A stretch of 64,000 nucleotides of DNA from Gilvimarinus algae. Its GTDB lineage: Bacteria; Pseudomonadota; Gammaproteobacteria; Pseudomonadales; Cellvibrionaceae. The stretch is from positions 434,001 to 498,000 of the forward strand of contig NZ_JAULRT010000035.1 of NCBI RefSeq assembly GCF_030518215.1, written 5' to 3'. Positions 41,093 to 51,465 of the stretch are shown piece after piece (the first letter of the stretch is position 1; each line of letters opens with the position of its first letter). A model generated the notes under the pieces. It was not told the DNA's origin. It did no database searches and saw nothing but the letters and a program-made list of their open reading frames with translations. A program made the position numbers and the translations under genes.

Positions 41093-43675
41093 TTATATCT
41101 GCAGTGCGGACACTTGCTTGCGAATGCGTTGACTGAACTCATTTTCGGCCAGAGGTTTATCAAAATAGTAGCCCTGACCATAGTCGCAGTGCCATCCCTT
41201 GAGCATGGCCAGTTGTTGCGCTGTTTCCACGCCCTCAGCGACAACCTCCAGCGAAAGCTTGTGCGATAGGGTAATCATGGTCTCCGTTAGGGCTTCAGGA
41301 ATACGATCCTCGCCCAGCCTTTTAACAAAAGACTGATCGACTTTAATGATATCAATGGGGAACTTGGTGAGATAACTCAGCGAGGAATACCCGGTACCAA
41401 AGTCGTCGATGGCAATAGTGACACCCAAGGCCTTGAGCTTGGTCAACACCCACATGATCCGGTCGGACTCATCAATCAGCAAACGCTCTGTCATTTCAAC
41501 CGTAATATCCAGGTGTCGTGCGGCCTTGGTCACAAGATCGAGCCACAGCTCCAGTGAGTTGTCCTTGGTGGAAAATACCCGGGGGGATACATTGATTGAT
41601 AATCCAATAGGGTGTTTGTACTGATGGGAGAGCTGCGTTAAAAACTTACTGGAACGCTCGAGTACAAAGCGATCGATTTCATTAATGCGGCCAGTTTCCT
41701 CCGCCAGGCCAATAAATTCGTCGGTCGGTATTTGCTTTCCCTCGTGCATCCAACGCACCAAGGCCTCACACTTTTTAATACGGCTTTCGGTGAGATCCAC
41801 AATCGGTTGGTAGTAAACGCTAAATTCATTGTTTTGGATGGCGGTGGCTAATTTGTTACTCAGCGAGTGACGCTTTTCCGAAACCACTTGCATGGTTCTG
41901 GTGAAAAATTGCCAGCCGTTGCGCCCCGATCGTTTGACCTCGTACATGGCCTGGTCGGCATTGGACACCAGAGCTTCGACGTTGTCGCCATCGTCTGGGT
42001 ACAGAGAGATACCGATACTGGCACCACAGAAAATTTGATTACCGTCGATTAAGAAGGCGCGGCTTATGGTATCGATAATCTGTTGCGCCACCGCTACCGG
42101 CGTCTTGGCTTCGCGCACATCGTGCAAGATGACAATAAATTCATCGCCGCTGTAGCGAGCGACGGTGTCATAGGAGCGAATGCAACTTTTTATGCGCCCG
42201 CCGACCTCCTTCAACAGAATGTCGCCGGCGTTGTGTCCCAGATTGTCATTGACCGGCTTAAAGTTATCCAAATCGATAAACAAGACTGCCAGTTTCGTGT
42301 GATCGCGGCGGCACTTTGCAATCGCTTTGCTCAGGCGGTTGTGAAAGAGCAGCCGGTTGGGCAGTCCTGTGAGTTGATCGTAGATGGCCTGCTGTTGAAT
42401 CTTGTCGGTAAAGCGTTTGCGCTCAGTGATATCCTGTACCGAACCGAGTACCGGGTAGGGGGATTTTCCATCTTCCAGTGGCTTACCGATAACGCGCACC
42501 CAGCGCCGGTAGCCGGAGCTGCCGGTAAAGTGTAGCTCGCTGTCAAAAGGGGTGCCCAAAGTGGCGTTGATAATAGCGGTGCGGAAATAATCCGCTTGCA
42601 CAGGGTCAAAAATACTTATAAGCGAGTCCAGCGAGGGCGGCTTTTGTGACTCGCCCAAACCGAAAATTAACGATGTTTGTTCGTTCCAGAGCGTGATATC
42701 CAGCCGGTCTTTTACCGGCGTGACCTGCCAGCCGCCCACTAACGCCAGCTTGCCCACTTCCTGCAGGAGCACCTGATTTTTCTGCAGTGCCTGCTGATAG
42801 CGTTGCTCGCGCAGGCTCTGCCCGTAGCGATAGATCACCAACAACAGTGACATCAACAGCACAATAATAAAGGCGCTGCGCAGGACCCAAATGGTGCCAG
42901 AGGCGTCCTGCCAACCCTCAACAGGGCGGGCTGCCAGTTGCCAGCGGCCGGAGCCGACCTCTAAGCTTGCGAGAATGCTCCGTGCGTCCTGAAAGAGCTC
43001 ACGATCGCCGAAAAATACCCGGCCTTCACTACCCAGACCATCGTGACCGCGAATAGCGACCTCTATGGGTAGATCTTCATCGAGTAGGCCGGCTTCGCGG
43101 TATAGGTCTTTGGTGTAGATGGGCGATGAAACAATTCCCCATAGCCTATCATCCCGGGTGACGACAGCCACACGGCCGATCACCGCTTCGCCCCCCTGAA
43201 CCATTTGCACCGGGCCTGCGAGGATCAGTTCGCCCCGCTCATCCAGTGATCTTACCGCGTCCCACTGCGCGGCGTTCTCCCGGTAGTTCAGCCCCAGGGC
43301 CGCGCGATTTTGCTCCAGAGGATAGACCAGCGTCAGAATCAGGTTGGGCGCGGCCGCCATATTCACCAGCAGAGGCTCTTGGCGGAATACCGTACTGGCA
43401 TAGGCCTCAAACTCGTTTTGGTTGATGTCCGGGTGAATGCCAATATGCGCTGCCAGACCGCTGATCAGCGATAGGTTGCTATTGATGGTGCCACTGAGCT
43501 CTGCCATCAAGCCGGTAAGTTGCTGGGTCACTTGCAACTGCTTGTTATGAAAGTCCGCCTCGCGAAAGTAGCGTTCGAGAATCACCTGGGCCAGGCTTAG
43601 GGTGAGCACAAGTGTCAGGCAAGTGACCAGCGCCCACCTGCCCGGGGTTCCCCGATGTGCTGAATAGAGCTTCAT
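41093..43675 (-). CDS. Membrane CHASE-PAS-GGDEF-EAL protein (cyclic di-GMP turnover)
   Basis: The chosen ATG (43673-43675), after a GGGATGGGGG ribosome site, gives 860 residues; a longer frame would overlap the divergent kinase gene. Order: membrane helix (about 15-32), periplasmic CHASE domain (about 50-260), membrane helix (about 270-288), PAS domain ending in GSVQDITERKR, GGDEF domain and EAL domain. The cyclase motif is SGDEF rather than GGDEF, with an RSYD inhibitory site five residues before it. The EAL domain has CEALVRW, INVSPR, TEMTERLL, IDDFGTGYSS, KVDQSF and AEGVE, so it should be an active phosphodiesterase; the cyclase may be weak or regulatory. It is divergent from a CHASE histidine kinase. 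Confidence 0.93.
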   Translation of the reverse strand: MKLYSAHRGTPGRWALVTCLTLVLTLSLAQVILERYFREADFHNKQLQVTQQLTGLMAELSGTINSNLSLISGLAAHIGIHPDINQNEFEAYASTVFRQEPLLVNMAAAPNLILTLVYPLEQNRAALGLNYRENAAQWDAVRSLDERGELILAGPVQMVQGGEAVIGRVAVVTRDDRLWGIVSSPIYTKDLYREAGLLDEDLPIEVAIRGHDGLGSEGRVFFGDRELFQDARSILASLEVGSGRWQLAARPVEGWQDASGTIWVLRSAFIIVLLMSLLLVIYRYGQSLREQRYQQALQKNQVLLQEVGKLALVGGWQVTPVKDRLDITLWNEQTSLIFGLGESQKPPSLDSLISIFDPVQADYFRTAIINATLGTPFDSELHFTGSSGYRRWVRVIGKPLEDGKSPYPVLGSVQDITERKRFTDKIQQQAIYDQLTGLPNRLLFHNRLSKAIAKCRRDHTKLAVLFIDLDNFKPVNDNLGHNAGDILLKEVGGRIKSCIRSYDTVARYSGDEFIVILHDVREAKTPVAVAQQIIDTISRAFLIDGNQIFCGASIGISLYPDDGDNVEALVSNADQAMYEVKRSGRNGWQFFTRTMQVVSEKRHSLSNKLATAIQNNEFSVYYQPIVDLTESRIKKCEALVRWMHEGKQIPTDEFIGLAEETGRINEIDRFVLERSSKFLTQLSHQYKHPIGLSINVSPRVFSTKDNSLELWLDLVTKAARHLDITVEMTERLLIDESDRIMWVLTKLKALGVTIAIDDFGTGYSSLSYLTKFPIDIIKVDQSFVKRLGEDRIPEALTETMITLSHKLSLEVVAEGVETAQQLAMLKGWHCDYGQGYYFDKPLAENEFSQRIRKQVSALQI

Positions 43676-43837
43676 ACCCCCATCCCGATTGGTGAAGACG
43701 CTATTGAAGGCGAGCTTACCGTTGGCGCCCCACTTTATCTCACTATAGCGTTTTTTGCGCCATGGCACAGTGAGAAAAGCGTAAGTTTGGGCTATTCTAG
43801 AGCTCATAGCGCCCCCATTGACCCTGGAAGCCCTAGT

Positions 43838-46450
43838 TTGAAACTGGTTGTTCACTCTCTTTTGCTCGCCCTGGCCTATATCGTCATTGGGCGCTTAGCG
43901 CTATTGCTGGCCATTCCTCCCGGTTTTGCCACTGCACTTTTTCCCCCCATAGGCATCGCCTTGGGTGCCTTGCTGTTGTTTGGCTATCGCCTGTTGCCCG
44001 GTGTGCTTTTGGGTTCATTTGTGCTCAATTTGAGCATCAGCTATTCGAGTGGCGGAGAGGTTTCCCAGGCGGCGTTTGCCACAGCGCTGGGGATTGCCCT
44101 GGGTAGTTGTGCTGCGATAGCGCTGGCTAAATTCGCCATCACTCGCTACCTCAAGGGGCGCAGCGCCTTCGCTAGCGACCGGGACACCGCCGTTATTTTC
44201 GCTCTCGCCGGGCCCTTTGCTTGCGCGGTCAGCGCAACCCTGTGCAGCTGGGTATTGCTTAAAGGTGGCGTCATCGGTGCACCGGATTACCCCTACACCT
44301 GGTGGACCTGGTGGCTGGGCGACAGTATCGGCATGCTGCTGGCACTGCCACTGATGTACATCCTCTTTGCCGAGCCGCGAGAGTTGTGGCGCGAACGCTG
44401 GTTGAGTGTGGGCATTCCCATGTTGGTGGCCTGCGGTTTGATGGTATTGATTTTTTTGCGCATTAATCGCGCCGAGCTGGAAAAAATTGACCAGGCGTTT
44501 GCCCAGCAAAGTATGCCTTTCAGTGCAAACTTGCAGGCGCGCTTAAAAGCCCAGATTGGCGTCCTTAGAAGCATAGACGGCTTGTTCCGCGCTTCGTCAC
44601 ATGTGGCTTACAGCGACTTTGTGAATTTTACGGGCAATGCGTTAAGTGATAACCCCGAAATACACGCGCTTTCCTGGAATACCTATATTCGGCACAGTGA
44701 GCGGGTGCAAGCCGAGCAGGCATTGCTGCAAAGAGGTTTGCCCGGTGTGATTACCGAGCGAGGGGAGGGTGCCAGTTTGGTGACTGCACCGCGGCGGGAT
44801 GACTATATTTTTGTCAATTACATTGCGCCTTACACCGGCAATGAGAAGGCCCAGAGCTTTAATGTAGGCTCAGTTGCCAACCGGCGCGAGGCGCTAGTAC
44901 GCGCGGCGCAGAGCAATACCGCTAGGGCGACCCCGCCCATTTATTTAGTGCAGGACAGTATCACCCGTCCAGCTCTTTTGGTGTTTTACCCGGTGTATAA
45001 AGATGAATCCGGCCCTCATAGCTTGGACAATGTTCGAGGATTTGCGACCTCTGTGGTGGTGATGGATCAGGTACTGGGTCAGATACTGGAAGACTATCCA
45101 GAGCATCGCGGCTTTTCAGTCGCGCTGGACTACCTTGATGGCGACACCGACGAGGTGCTCGCCGAGCGCGGTGAGCGGAATTTGTCCCGACTGTCGCCAT
45201 TTGTCAGTTTTACCCAGACGTTTGAATTTGCCGGGCGCCAATTCCGCCTCCGGCTGCAACCTACTCAGCTGTTTATTGCCCAGCACCAGAGTCTTTTGAC
45301 CTGGACCGTACTGGCTGGAGGTTTTTTATTTTGTGCTCTGCTGGGCGGGTTTTTGCTGTCTCTCAGTATTCGTTCAGAGTTGGTGCGCCAGTTGGTCCGT
45401 GAGAGAACGGCGGAGCTGTCGTCCATTCTCAATAGCGCCACGGACGCCATCTTGACACTGGACGGCGAAGGGCGTATTCGCCGCTGCAATCACGCCGCCA
45501 CGGCTCTGCTGGGGCAAAGTCAGACACAGCTTGAAGGCCAAGCCATCAACCGCTGGTTGCCGGCCCTGAGTGATGCGGCGCAAGACCTCGAGCAGTCGCT
45601 GGCATCTGGTGGCAACAGAATTTTTGATACCTTTGTCGCCTCAGCTAATGGCGATTGGCTTGCGGTGGAGTTGAGTGTCAGTACGGTGGAGTTTGGTCGC
45701 TATCACAACTATGTGCTGATGCTGCACGATATTTCCGAGCGCAAGAAAACCGAGCGAATGAAAAGCGAGTTTATCAGCACGGTCAGTCATGAACTGCGCA
45801 CGCCGCTCACCTCCATTGGCGGCGCGCTCAAGCTGATGGAAGCGGGGGTTGCCGGAAAGTTGCCCGAGGAGGCCGCGCGCTTGACCGGTATTGCCCGCAG
45901 CAACACCGAAAGATTGCGTGTGTTGGTGAACGACATTCTCGACGTGGAGAAGCTGGACGTTGATCAAATGAAGTTTCATATCACCTCGGTACCGGTGCGT
46001 GAACACTTTGAGCATATCGTTCAGCAAAATAAAGCCTATGCCAATGGCTTTGACGTTGAATTGGTGTTGGATGTGGATGATTCTGTCGATCAGGCGTGCT
46101 GCGTGTTGGCCGACCGCGACCGGTTGAATCAGATCATGACCAACCTGTTGTCCAATGCGGTGAAGTATTCCCCGGCGCACTCACAGGTAAAGGTTCGTCT
46201 CGAAGTGCAAGGGCGCCAGTTGGTGATTTCGGTGCGCGATACCGGGCGAGGCATGCCGGAGTATTTTCGCAAGCATATTTTCCAGCGTTTTTCTCAGGCG
46301 GATTCGTCCGACACGCGGGAAAAAAGTGGCACCGGACTCGGCCTATACATCACCAAAATGCTGACTGAAAAAATGAGCGGTCAGATTGACTATACCTCTG
46401 AGCTGGGCAAGGGCAGCGAGTTCTTTGTCCGCTTGCCCTTGAGCGAATAA
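43838..46450 (+). CDS. MASE1-CHASE-PAS sensor histidine kinase
   Basis: The chosen start is TTG (43838-43840) after GGAAG, giving 870 residues; a TTG at 43787 would add 17. The N-terminus is an eight-helix MASE1 membrane sensor (from LALAYIVIGRLALLLAIPPG). A periplasmic CHASE domain follows (about 235-460, YSDFVNFTGNAL), then a membrane helix, a PAS domain (LNSATDAILTLDGEGRIR), HisKA with HELRTPLTSIGG (His651) and HATPase with NLLSNAVKYS, DTGRGMP and GTGLGLYI. There is no receiver domain and no response regulator in the window. The adjacent divergent GGDEF-EAL protein shares the CHASE module, so the pair may read related signals. Confidence 0.93.
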   Translation: MKLVVHSLLLALAYIVIGRLALLLAIPPGFATALFPPIGIALGALLLFGYRLLPGVLLGSFVLNLSISYSSGGEVSQAAFATALGIALGSCAAIALAKFAITRYLKGRSAFASDRDTAVIFALAGPFACAVSATLCSWVLLKGGVIGAPDYPYTWWTWWLGDSIGMLLALPLMYILFAEPRELWRERWLSVGIPMLVACGLMVLIFLRINRAELEKIDQAFAQQSMPFSANLQARLKAQIGVLRSIDGLFRASSHVAYSDFVNFTGNALSDNPEIHALSWNTYIRHSERVQAEQALLQRGLPGVITERGEGASLVTAPRRDDYIFVNYIAPYTGNEKAQSFNVGSVANRREALVRAAQSNTARATPPIYLVQDSITRPALLVFYPVYKDESGPHSLDNVRGFATSVVVMDQVLGQILEDYPEHRGFSVALDYLDGDTDEVLAERGERNLSRLSPFVSFTQTFEFAGRQFRLRLQPTQLFIAQHQSLLTWTVLAGGFLFCALLGGFLLSLSIRSELVRQLVRERTAELSSILNSATDAILTLDGEGRIRRCNHAATALLGQSQTQLEGQAINRWLPALSDAAQDLEQSLASGGNRIFDTFVASANGDWLAVELSVSTVEFGRYHNYVLMLHDISERKKTERMKSEFISTVSHELRTPLTSIGGALKLMEAGVAGKLPEEAARLTGIARSNTERLRVLVNDILDVEKLDVDQMKFHITSVPVREHFEHIVQQNKAYANGFDVELVLDVDDSVDQACCVLADRDRLNQIMTNLLSNAVKYSPAHSQVKVRLEVQGRQLVISVRDTGRGMPEYFRKHIFQRFSQADSSDTREKSGTGLGLYITKMLTEKMSGQIDYTSELGKGSEFFVRLPLSE

Positions 46451-46501
46451 TTCGCCAGCCGAGGTTTGCCCGCCAATCCATCAGCGGCGGCGGTAAAGCG
46501 C

Positions 46502-47458
46502 TTAGCGGCTCTGGTCGAGCAGCCAGTGGTAAAAATCATCGCTACGGTAAACCCTTCGCCAGGCATCGTGACCCATATCTTCGTGGGTGGTGAAACGCAC
46601 TTGCGGGTGCCCCAGCTGCTCGAGGCGGTTCAGCCCCGGATAAAAATACTGTATCGGCACGGTTTGATCCCGCCCGCCGGCAAACTGCCAAACCGGAATC
46701 TGGTGCTTGGCAATGGGTCCGATGTAAGAGGGGTGGCCCCAGCCCACGACGGGGGCTATGGCCGCAAACCGGTCTGGGTGTTGGCTGGCGAGCCACCAAG
46801 AGCCAAAACCCCCATAGCTCAAGCCCGTGAGATAGAGGCGGTTTTTGTCCGTGCGGTAGCGGCTTTGCACCGTATCGATAATGCTCAGCAGATCCTCTTC
46901 GACTTTGTCCCACCCCTCTGGCAGCAGCGGCGGTATCAAACTCATATCCACTTGGGCGGCGTCGCCGGACATAGGCTGTGGCGTGGCGAAAAACGGTTCG
47001 CGCGGCGGCACGCCCTCGGTCAGGCGCTCGGGGATTTGTGCCGGTGAGCGATTGTCGATGTAGCTGATGCCGCGCTTATCCATGTCAAACATGTGCAACT
47101 GCGGCGAAATAATAATAAAGGGCAGGTCCTTTTTCTGTATCCAGGCTTCGTAAACCGGGCCGTGAATCAACACATAATCCAGCTCATCCTTGCCGTTGCC
47201 GCGCTCACCATTGCCGTGCAAAAAAAGAATGACCGGCCACTTCTTGTCGCTTTTGGGGTTGTAGCCGCGGGGCAGATACAGAAAAAAATCGCGCTCGGTT
47301 TTGTCCAGCGAGCTGGTGTAGCTGATGCGCTCAAGCCTAGGCTCGCCGCGATGGTCAGTATCGGCGGCCTGTACCATGCTCAAGGGGCCGAAAAGGGCAC
47401 ACAGGGCGATGGCTCGTCGGAAAGTGGCCAGTCTGGAGATCAGATTCACGGGTTTCAT
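46502..47458 (-). CDS. Secreted alpha/beta-hydrolase (esterase, CE1/PHB-depolymerase-like)
   Basis: The 318-residue protein has a signal peptide (about 1-31), the oxyanion motif HGNGERG (81-87), nucleophile Ser214 in GLSYGG, Asp264 in GGRDQTVP and His297 in EDMGHDAW. This is a complete Ser-Asp-His triad. Family members remove acyl or feruloyl groups from polysaccharides or hydrolyse other esters; the substrate here is unknown. A good AAGGTCGCA site precedes the ATG. It lies 9 nt downstream of an Lrp-type regulator on the same strand and is probably co-transcribed with it. Confidence 0.88.
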   Translation of the reverse strand: MKPVNLISRLATFRRAIALCALFGPLSMVQAADTDHRGEPRLERISYTSSLDKTERDFFLYLPRGYNPKSDKKWPVILFLHGNGERGNGKDELDYVLIHGPVYEAWIQKKDLPFIIISPQLHMFDMDKRGISYIDNRSPAQIPERLTEGVPPREPFFATPQPMSGDAAQVDMSLIPPLLPEGWDKVEEDLLSIIDTVQSRYRTDKNRLYLTGLSYGGFGSWWLASQHPDRFAAIAPVVGWGHPSYIGPIAKHQIPVWQFAGGRDQTVPIQYFYPGLNRLEQLGHPQVRFTTHEDMGHDAWRRVYRSDDFYHWLLDQSR

Positions 47459-47467
47459 TGCGACCTT

Positions 47468-47947
47468 TTAGCTTTTATGTTGTATCGGTAGCGCGGTGGT
47501 GCGAATGGGTGACTTGAGCACGAAGGAAGACTGTACACCGGTCACCCCCTCAATGCGAGTCAGCTTGCCCAGCAGAAACTGCTGAAAAGCGTCCATATCC
47601 TCCACGATGACTTTCAGTTGATAATCCGCCGACTGGCCGGTGATCAGGTGGCACTCGAGCACCTCCGGGTAACCGGCAATGGTGGCTTCGAAATGCTCAA
47701 ACCGCTCGGGCGTGTGCTTGTCCATGCTGATTTGAATCAGGGCGGTCAGGTTCAGGCCCAGTTTGCGTGCGTTGAGCAGAGCCACGTAGCCGTCAATCAG
47801 GCCCTCTTCTTCCAGTTGGCGCACCCGGCGCAGGCATGGTGAGGGCGAGAGGCTGATGGCGTCGGCCAGTTCCTGGTTGGAGATGCGGCCATCGCGCTGC
47901 AGGCGCTCCAGTATCATGCCGTCATAGCGGTCGAGTTGCGTTGCCAC
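47468..47947 (-). CDS. Lrp/AsnC-family transcriptional regulator
   Basis: The 159-residue protein has the N-terminal helix-turn-helix (LDRYDGMILERLQRDGRISN, then LSPSPCLRRVRQLEEEGLIDGY) and the C-terminal RAM ligand-binding domain (LECHLITGQSADYQLKVIVED). Such proteins sense amino acids. It starts at GTG (47945-47947) after AAGGA. It is divergent from leuA, a leucine-synthesis gene, so leucine-responsive control of leuA is an attractive but unproven idea. Confidence 0.94.
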   Translation of the reverse strand: MATQLDRYDGMILERLQRDGRISNQELADAISLSPSPCLRRVRQLEEEGLIDGYVALLNARKLGLNLTALIQISMDKHTPERFEHFEATIAGYPEVLECHLITGQSADYQLKVIVEDMDAFQQFLLGKLTRIEGVTGVQSSFVLKSPIRTTALPIQHKS

Positions 47948-48300
47948 AAAGTCATCCTTTTCATAATTCTACGTGGGGCGATAATAGCGCAACAATATGC
48001 TAATTTATGTAAATTAAACGGTATTTTCGCAATCGCCTGTCCCAGGCCGCTCCCTATACTGTGTCTAAGAGTCGAGGATTGCCGCAGGCAGTGCAGCTCT
48101 TACCAAGGGACGTCGCAAAAGCCCTACCCGGGACGCGCGACAAGAGCCACAAGCTCCGCGAGACGCAGGCAGGGTGATCCCCGGTCAGGACCGATCGCAC
48201 AACCCGCCTACCCGATTCACTCGACATGTTTTGGCCCGAGTCACCAAGGGCACCGGGGCAGCTGTTTGACTGCCAGGCAAGTCAGTACCAGGAGCACGCA
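47948..48300. promoter_or_regulatory. Divergent Lrp-leuA control region with long leuA leader
   Basis: The 353-bp gap holds no clear gene. TATACT at 48055-48060 is a good -10 element for leuA, although the -35 is poor; it would give a leader of about 235 nt before the leuA ATG. The leader is GC-rich and contains paired-looking segments, but I see no leucine-rich leader peptide and no riboswitch class I can name. AT-rich DNA at 47965-48030 is where an Lrp protein could bind. Confidence 0.4.
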
Positions 48301-49989
48301 ATGTTAGATCAGCCGAGTAGTAAGTACCGAGCCTTTCCTCCCATCGATTTGCCCGATCGGCAATGGCCGTCGCGCACGATTGAGCGCCCGCCCGTGTGGA
48401 TGAGTACGGATCTGCGCGATGGCAATCAGGCGCTGATCGATCCCATGTCCGTTGCCACCAAGCTCAAATTTTTCAAAGCGCTGGTGCAAATGGGGTTCAA
48501 GGAAATCGAAGTGGGCTTTCCCTCTGCCTCGCAAACGGACTACGACTTGGTGCGCCTGTTGATTGAAGAAAACCACATTCCCGAGGACGTGACCATCGAG
48601 GTGTTGACCCAGGCGCGGCAGGAGTTGATTGAGCGCACGGTGGAATCGCTGCAGGGCGCGCGCCGGGCGATTGTGCACATGTACAATCCCACGGCGCCGG
48701 ATTTTCGCGAGATTGTCTACCGCTCCGACAAGGCTGGGGTTAAAGCCTTGGCCGAGCAGGGCACGCGTTGGGTGCAGGAGGCGACGGCTCGCTATCCGGA
48801 CACGCAGTGGGTGTACCAGTACTCTCCTGAGGTGTTCTCTGGCACCGAGTTGGCCTTTGCCAAAGAAGTGGTCGATGCGGTTACCGCTATATGGCAACCC
48901 ACGCCCGATCGCAAAATGATTATCAATTTGCCAGCCACGGTAGAGATGTCCACGCCCAACACCTATGCCGACCAGATTGAGTGGATGCACCGCCATATTG
49001 AGCGGCGCGACAGTGTTGTCATCAGCGTTCACCCGCACAACGATCGCGGCACCGCGGTTGCCGCTGCCGAGTTGGCGGTCATGGCCGGGGCCGATCGGGT
49101 AGAGGGTTGTTTGTTTGGCAACGGTGAGCGCACAGGCAACGTGGATTTGGTGACCCTGGCGCTCAACCTCTACACCCAGGGCGTGCATCCGGGTCTGGAT
49201 TTTAGCCAGATTGATCAGGTGCGCCAGTTGGTGGAGGAGTGCAACAAGATTCCGGTACACCCGCGTCACCCCTACGCCGGCGAGTTGGTCTTTACCGCTT
49301 TTTCCGGTTCTCATCAGGATGCGATCAAAAAGGGCTTTGCGGCGCGCGTGGCGGATTCCTACTGGCGCGTGCCCTACCTGCCGGTGGATCCGGCCGATCT
49401 CGGGCGCAGTTACGAGTCGGTGGTGCGGGTCAACAGTCAGTCGGGCAAGGGTGGCATTGCCTTTTTGCTGGCTCAGGAATACGGCCTCGACATTCCCCGG
49501 CGCCTGCAAATCGAGTTCAGCCGTTTTGTGCAGGCCTATACCGATGCCTCGGGCAAGGAGGCGACCAGCGCTGACATCTTCTCGCTCTTCGAGCGCGAGT
49601 ACCTCAAGCGCGAAGGCGCCATTGAGTGTCGGCACATTGAGCAACACAGCCGGGATGATCAGGTCACGCTTGCGCTGGAAGTGCTGATCAATGACCAAGC
49701 GGTCCATCTCGATGGTCTGGGAACGGGTCCGGTGGCCGCCGCCGTGCAGGCACTGCAAACCAAGGTGGCCGTTCCCATGCAGGTGGTGGATTATCACGAG
49801 CACGCCATCAGCGGCGGCGGAGCGGCGGGCGAGGCCGTCAGTTACATCGAGGTGAAGTTTGGCGAGCATCCACCGGTGTTTGGTGTGGGCCGTGACAAGA
49901 GCATTGTCGCCGCCGCCGTCAAGGCGCTGATTAACGCAGTCGATCGCAGCGGCTACGCCAACCAAGGGGCGGCCACAGCCTGTGCCTAA
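48301..49989 (+). CDS. leuA: 2-isopropylmalate synthase
   Basis: First committed step of leucine synthesis: condenses acetyl-CoA with 2-ketoisovalerate. The ATG at 48301, with CAGGAG upstream, gives 562 residues. The HMGL-like catalytic domain shows [16 protein letters not shown] near residue 35 and [26 protein letters not shown] near 240 with the metal-binding histidines. The C-terminal allosteric LeuA dimer domain ends with [19 protein letters not shown]. Sequence style and length match the longer type-2 LeuA (yeast/actinobacterial group) rather than E. coli LeuA (523). Confidence 0.95.
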   Translation: MLDQPSSKYRAFPPIDLPDRQWPSRTIERPPVWMSTDLRDGNQALIDPMSVATKLKFFKALVQMGFKEIEVGFPSASQTDYDLVRLLIEENHIPEDVTIEVLTQARQELIERTVESLQGARRAIVHMYNPTAPDFREIVYRSDKAGVKALAEQGTRWVQEATARYPDTQWVYQYSPEVFSGTELAFAKEVVDAVTAIWQPTPDRKMIINLPATVEMSTPNTYADQIEWMHRHIERRDSVVISVHPHNDRGTAVAAAELAVMAGADRVEGCLFGNGERTGNVDLVTLALNLYTQGVHPGLDFSQIDQVRQLVEECNKIPVHPRHPYAGELVFTAFSGSHQDAIKKGFAARVADSYWRVPYLPVDPADLGRSYESVVRVNSQSGKGGIAFLLAQEYGLDIPRRLQIEFSRFVQAYTDASGKEATSADIFSLFEREYLKREGAIECRHIEQHSRDDQVTLALEVLINDQAVHLDGLGTGPVAAAVQALQTKVAVPMQVVDYHEHAISGGGAAGEAVSYIEVKFGEHPPVFGVGRDKSIVAAAVKALINAVDRSGYANQGAATACA

Positions 49990-50066
49990 GCCATAAAGCA
50001 ATAGGGCGAACGACAGTGCTACACTCTCAGAGACGCACGCACCTTCTCTGAGGATTTTTTACCTCC

Positions 50067-51365
50067 GTGAAACCCCTTGTCCATGGGCGCTGGCTGTTGC
50101 CAGCGCTGCTGCTCCTGACGCTCTCTCTGGTAGTGGGACACCGCTTTATGCCCCTGCGCCAGCTGGTGCTCTTGCCCACGGCCGAGGATGTGCGGTTTAT
50201 TTACGACGACACCGATGCCGGCGGAGGCAATCGCGTCGAGTGGGTGGATTACGACAATAACCACTTTCGCTGCACCCGGGGCTCGGATAAGCCCTCTTTA
50301 TACTGCGGCCTCAATCTCTCGCTCAGCGAGGACGAAGTTCACGGCGTCGACCTATCGGGCTTTGAGCAGTTGCGCATCGATCTGGAGCTGGATACCACGG
50401 CCCCTTTGATTGCACTGTTTATGCGAAATTTTAATTCGGCCTATTCCACCGCCGGCAGCAGCGAGAGCGCACAGTACATTAATTTCCATCTTGAGCCTGA
50501 CGACTACGCGCCGAGTGTCGTGGTGCGTTTTGACGAGTTTCGTCTCGCGGACTGGTGGCTCAATGGTCGCAACCTGCCTCGGCAGTACCGCGCGCCAGAG
50601 TTTTCCAATATTATTCTGGTCGGCATTAGCCTAAGTGGCGAGCTGCCGGCGGGGCCGCACGAGGCGGCGGTAAAGCGCTTGGTCGTCGAAGGTCCCTGGG
50701 TGAGTGCCGAGGCCCTGTATCTCGGGATTATCAGCGCTTGGTTGACCGGCGCTGTTGCCTTTTTACTTTTGCAGCTCACCCATCATTACCGCAGCGCAAG
50801 CGCCGCCCGTCAGCAGTACAGCGAGCTCTACCAGCGCCACCGCGCGCTGCACAGCGAAGCGCAAACCTTGAGTGAGCTCAGCCGCCGGGATGGGCTCACC
50901 GGCTTGCTCAATCGCTATGGCCTGATGCAGGCCGTCGACGCTTTGGATATGAGCGCCGAGGCCCCCGTATCTTTATTGCTGCTGGACGTGGATCACTTCA
51001 AGCGGATTAATGACAGGCGCGGTCACCTTGAAGGCGATAACGTGCTGGTAAATGTGGCCCAACTTATTGCCAGCGCTACGCGCGCGACGGATATTCTGGC
51101 GCGCTGGGGCGGCGAAGAGTTTTTGATCTTGCTGCCGGGTATCAGTGGGGACAGCGCCTTGAAACGCGGCGAGTCCATCCGCCAGTCGATTTTTGAAGCG
51201 GCCTGCTTTCGGGAGAAGTCCTTGGCGGTTACCGTTAGCGTGGGGGTGACCGAAATTCGGCCGTCGGAGAGTCTCGAGTCGGCTCTGGCGCGGGCTGACC
51301 AATGTCTTTATCGAGCTAAGGGTCTCGGGCGGAATTGCTGCGTGCTTGAGCGCGAAATAAGCTAG
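50067..51365 (+). CDS. Diguanylate cyclase with periplasmic beta-sandwich sensor (copy 1)
   Basis: The 432-residue protein has a membrane helix (about 8-26), a periplasmic domain (about 35-215), a second helix (about 222-242), a short coiled coil and a GGDEF domain. The active site is GGEEF near residue 348 and an RATD inhibitory site lies five residues before it, so it should make c-di-GMP with product feedback. The periplasmic domain contains Cys69 and Cys80, probably a disulfide, and resembles galactose-binding/CIA30-like beta-sandwiches (VDLSGFEQLRIDLEL); that fold is inference. It starts at GTG. GCTACACT 42 nt upstream may be part of the promoter. Confidence 0.9.
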   Translation: MKPLVHGRWLLPALLLLTLSLVVGHRFMPLRQLVLLPTAEDVRFIYDDTDAGGGNRVEWVDYDNNHFRCTRGSDKPSLYCGLNLSLSEDEVHGVDLSGFEQLRIDLELDTTAPLIALFMRNFNSAYSTAGSSESAQYINFHLEPDDYAPSVVVRFDEFRLADWWLNGRNLPRQYRAPEFSNIILVGISLSGELPAGPHEAAVKRLVVEGPWVSAEALYLGIISAWLTGAVAFLLLQLTHHYRSASAARQQYSELYQRHRALHSEAQTLSELSRRDGLTGLLNRYGLMQAVDALDMSAEAPVSLLLLDVDHFKRINDRRGHLEGDNVLVNVAQLIASATRATDILARWGGEEFLILLPGISGDSALKRGESIRQSIFEAACFREKSLAVTVSVGVTEIRPSESLESALARADQCLYRAKGLGRNCCVLEREIS

Positions 51366-51465
51366 TCTTGGATAGTTTCTGATCGGCCGTAGTAAAATAC
51401 GCCATTTTTGTTGCTACACTGTTAGATAGCGGACGCAAAGTCTGATTATTTGGGGGAAGAACAGC

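Noticed and set aside
48304-50001. 565-codon open frame on the minus strand opposite leuA
   Set aside because: It is antisense to a well-conserved leuA, has a His/Arg-rich shadow composition and no family motif; GC-rich coding DNA commonly leaves such frames open.
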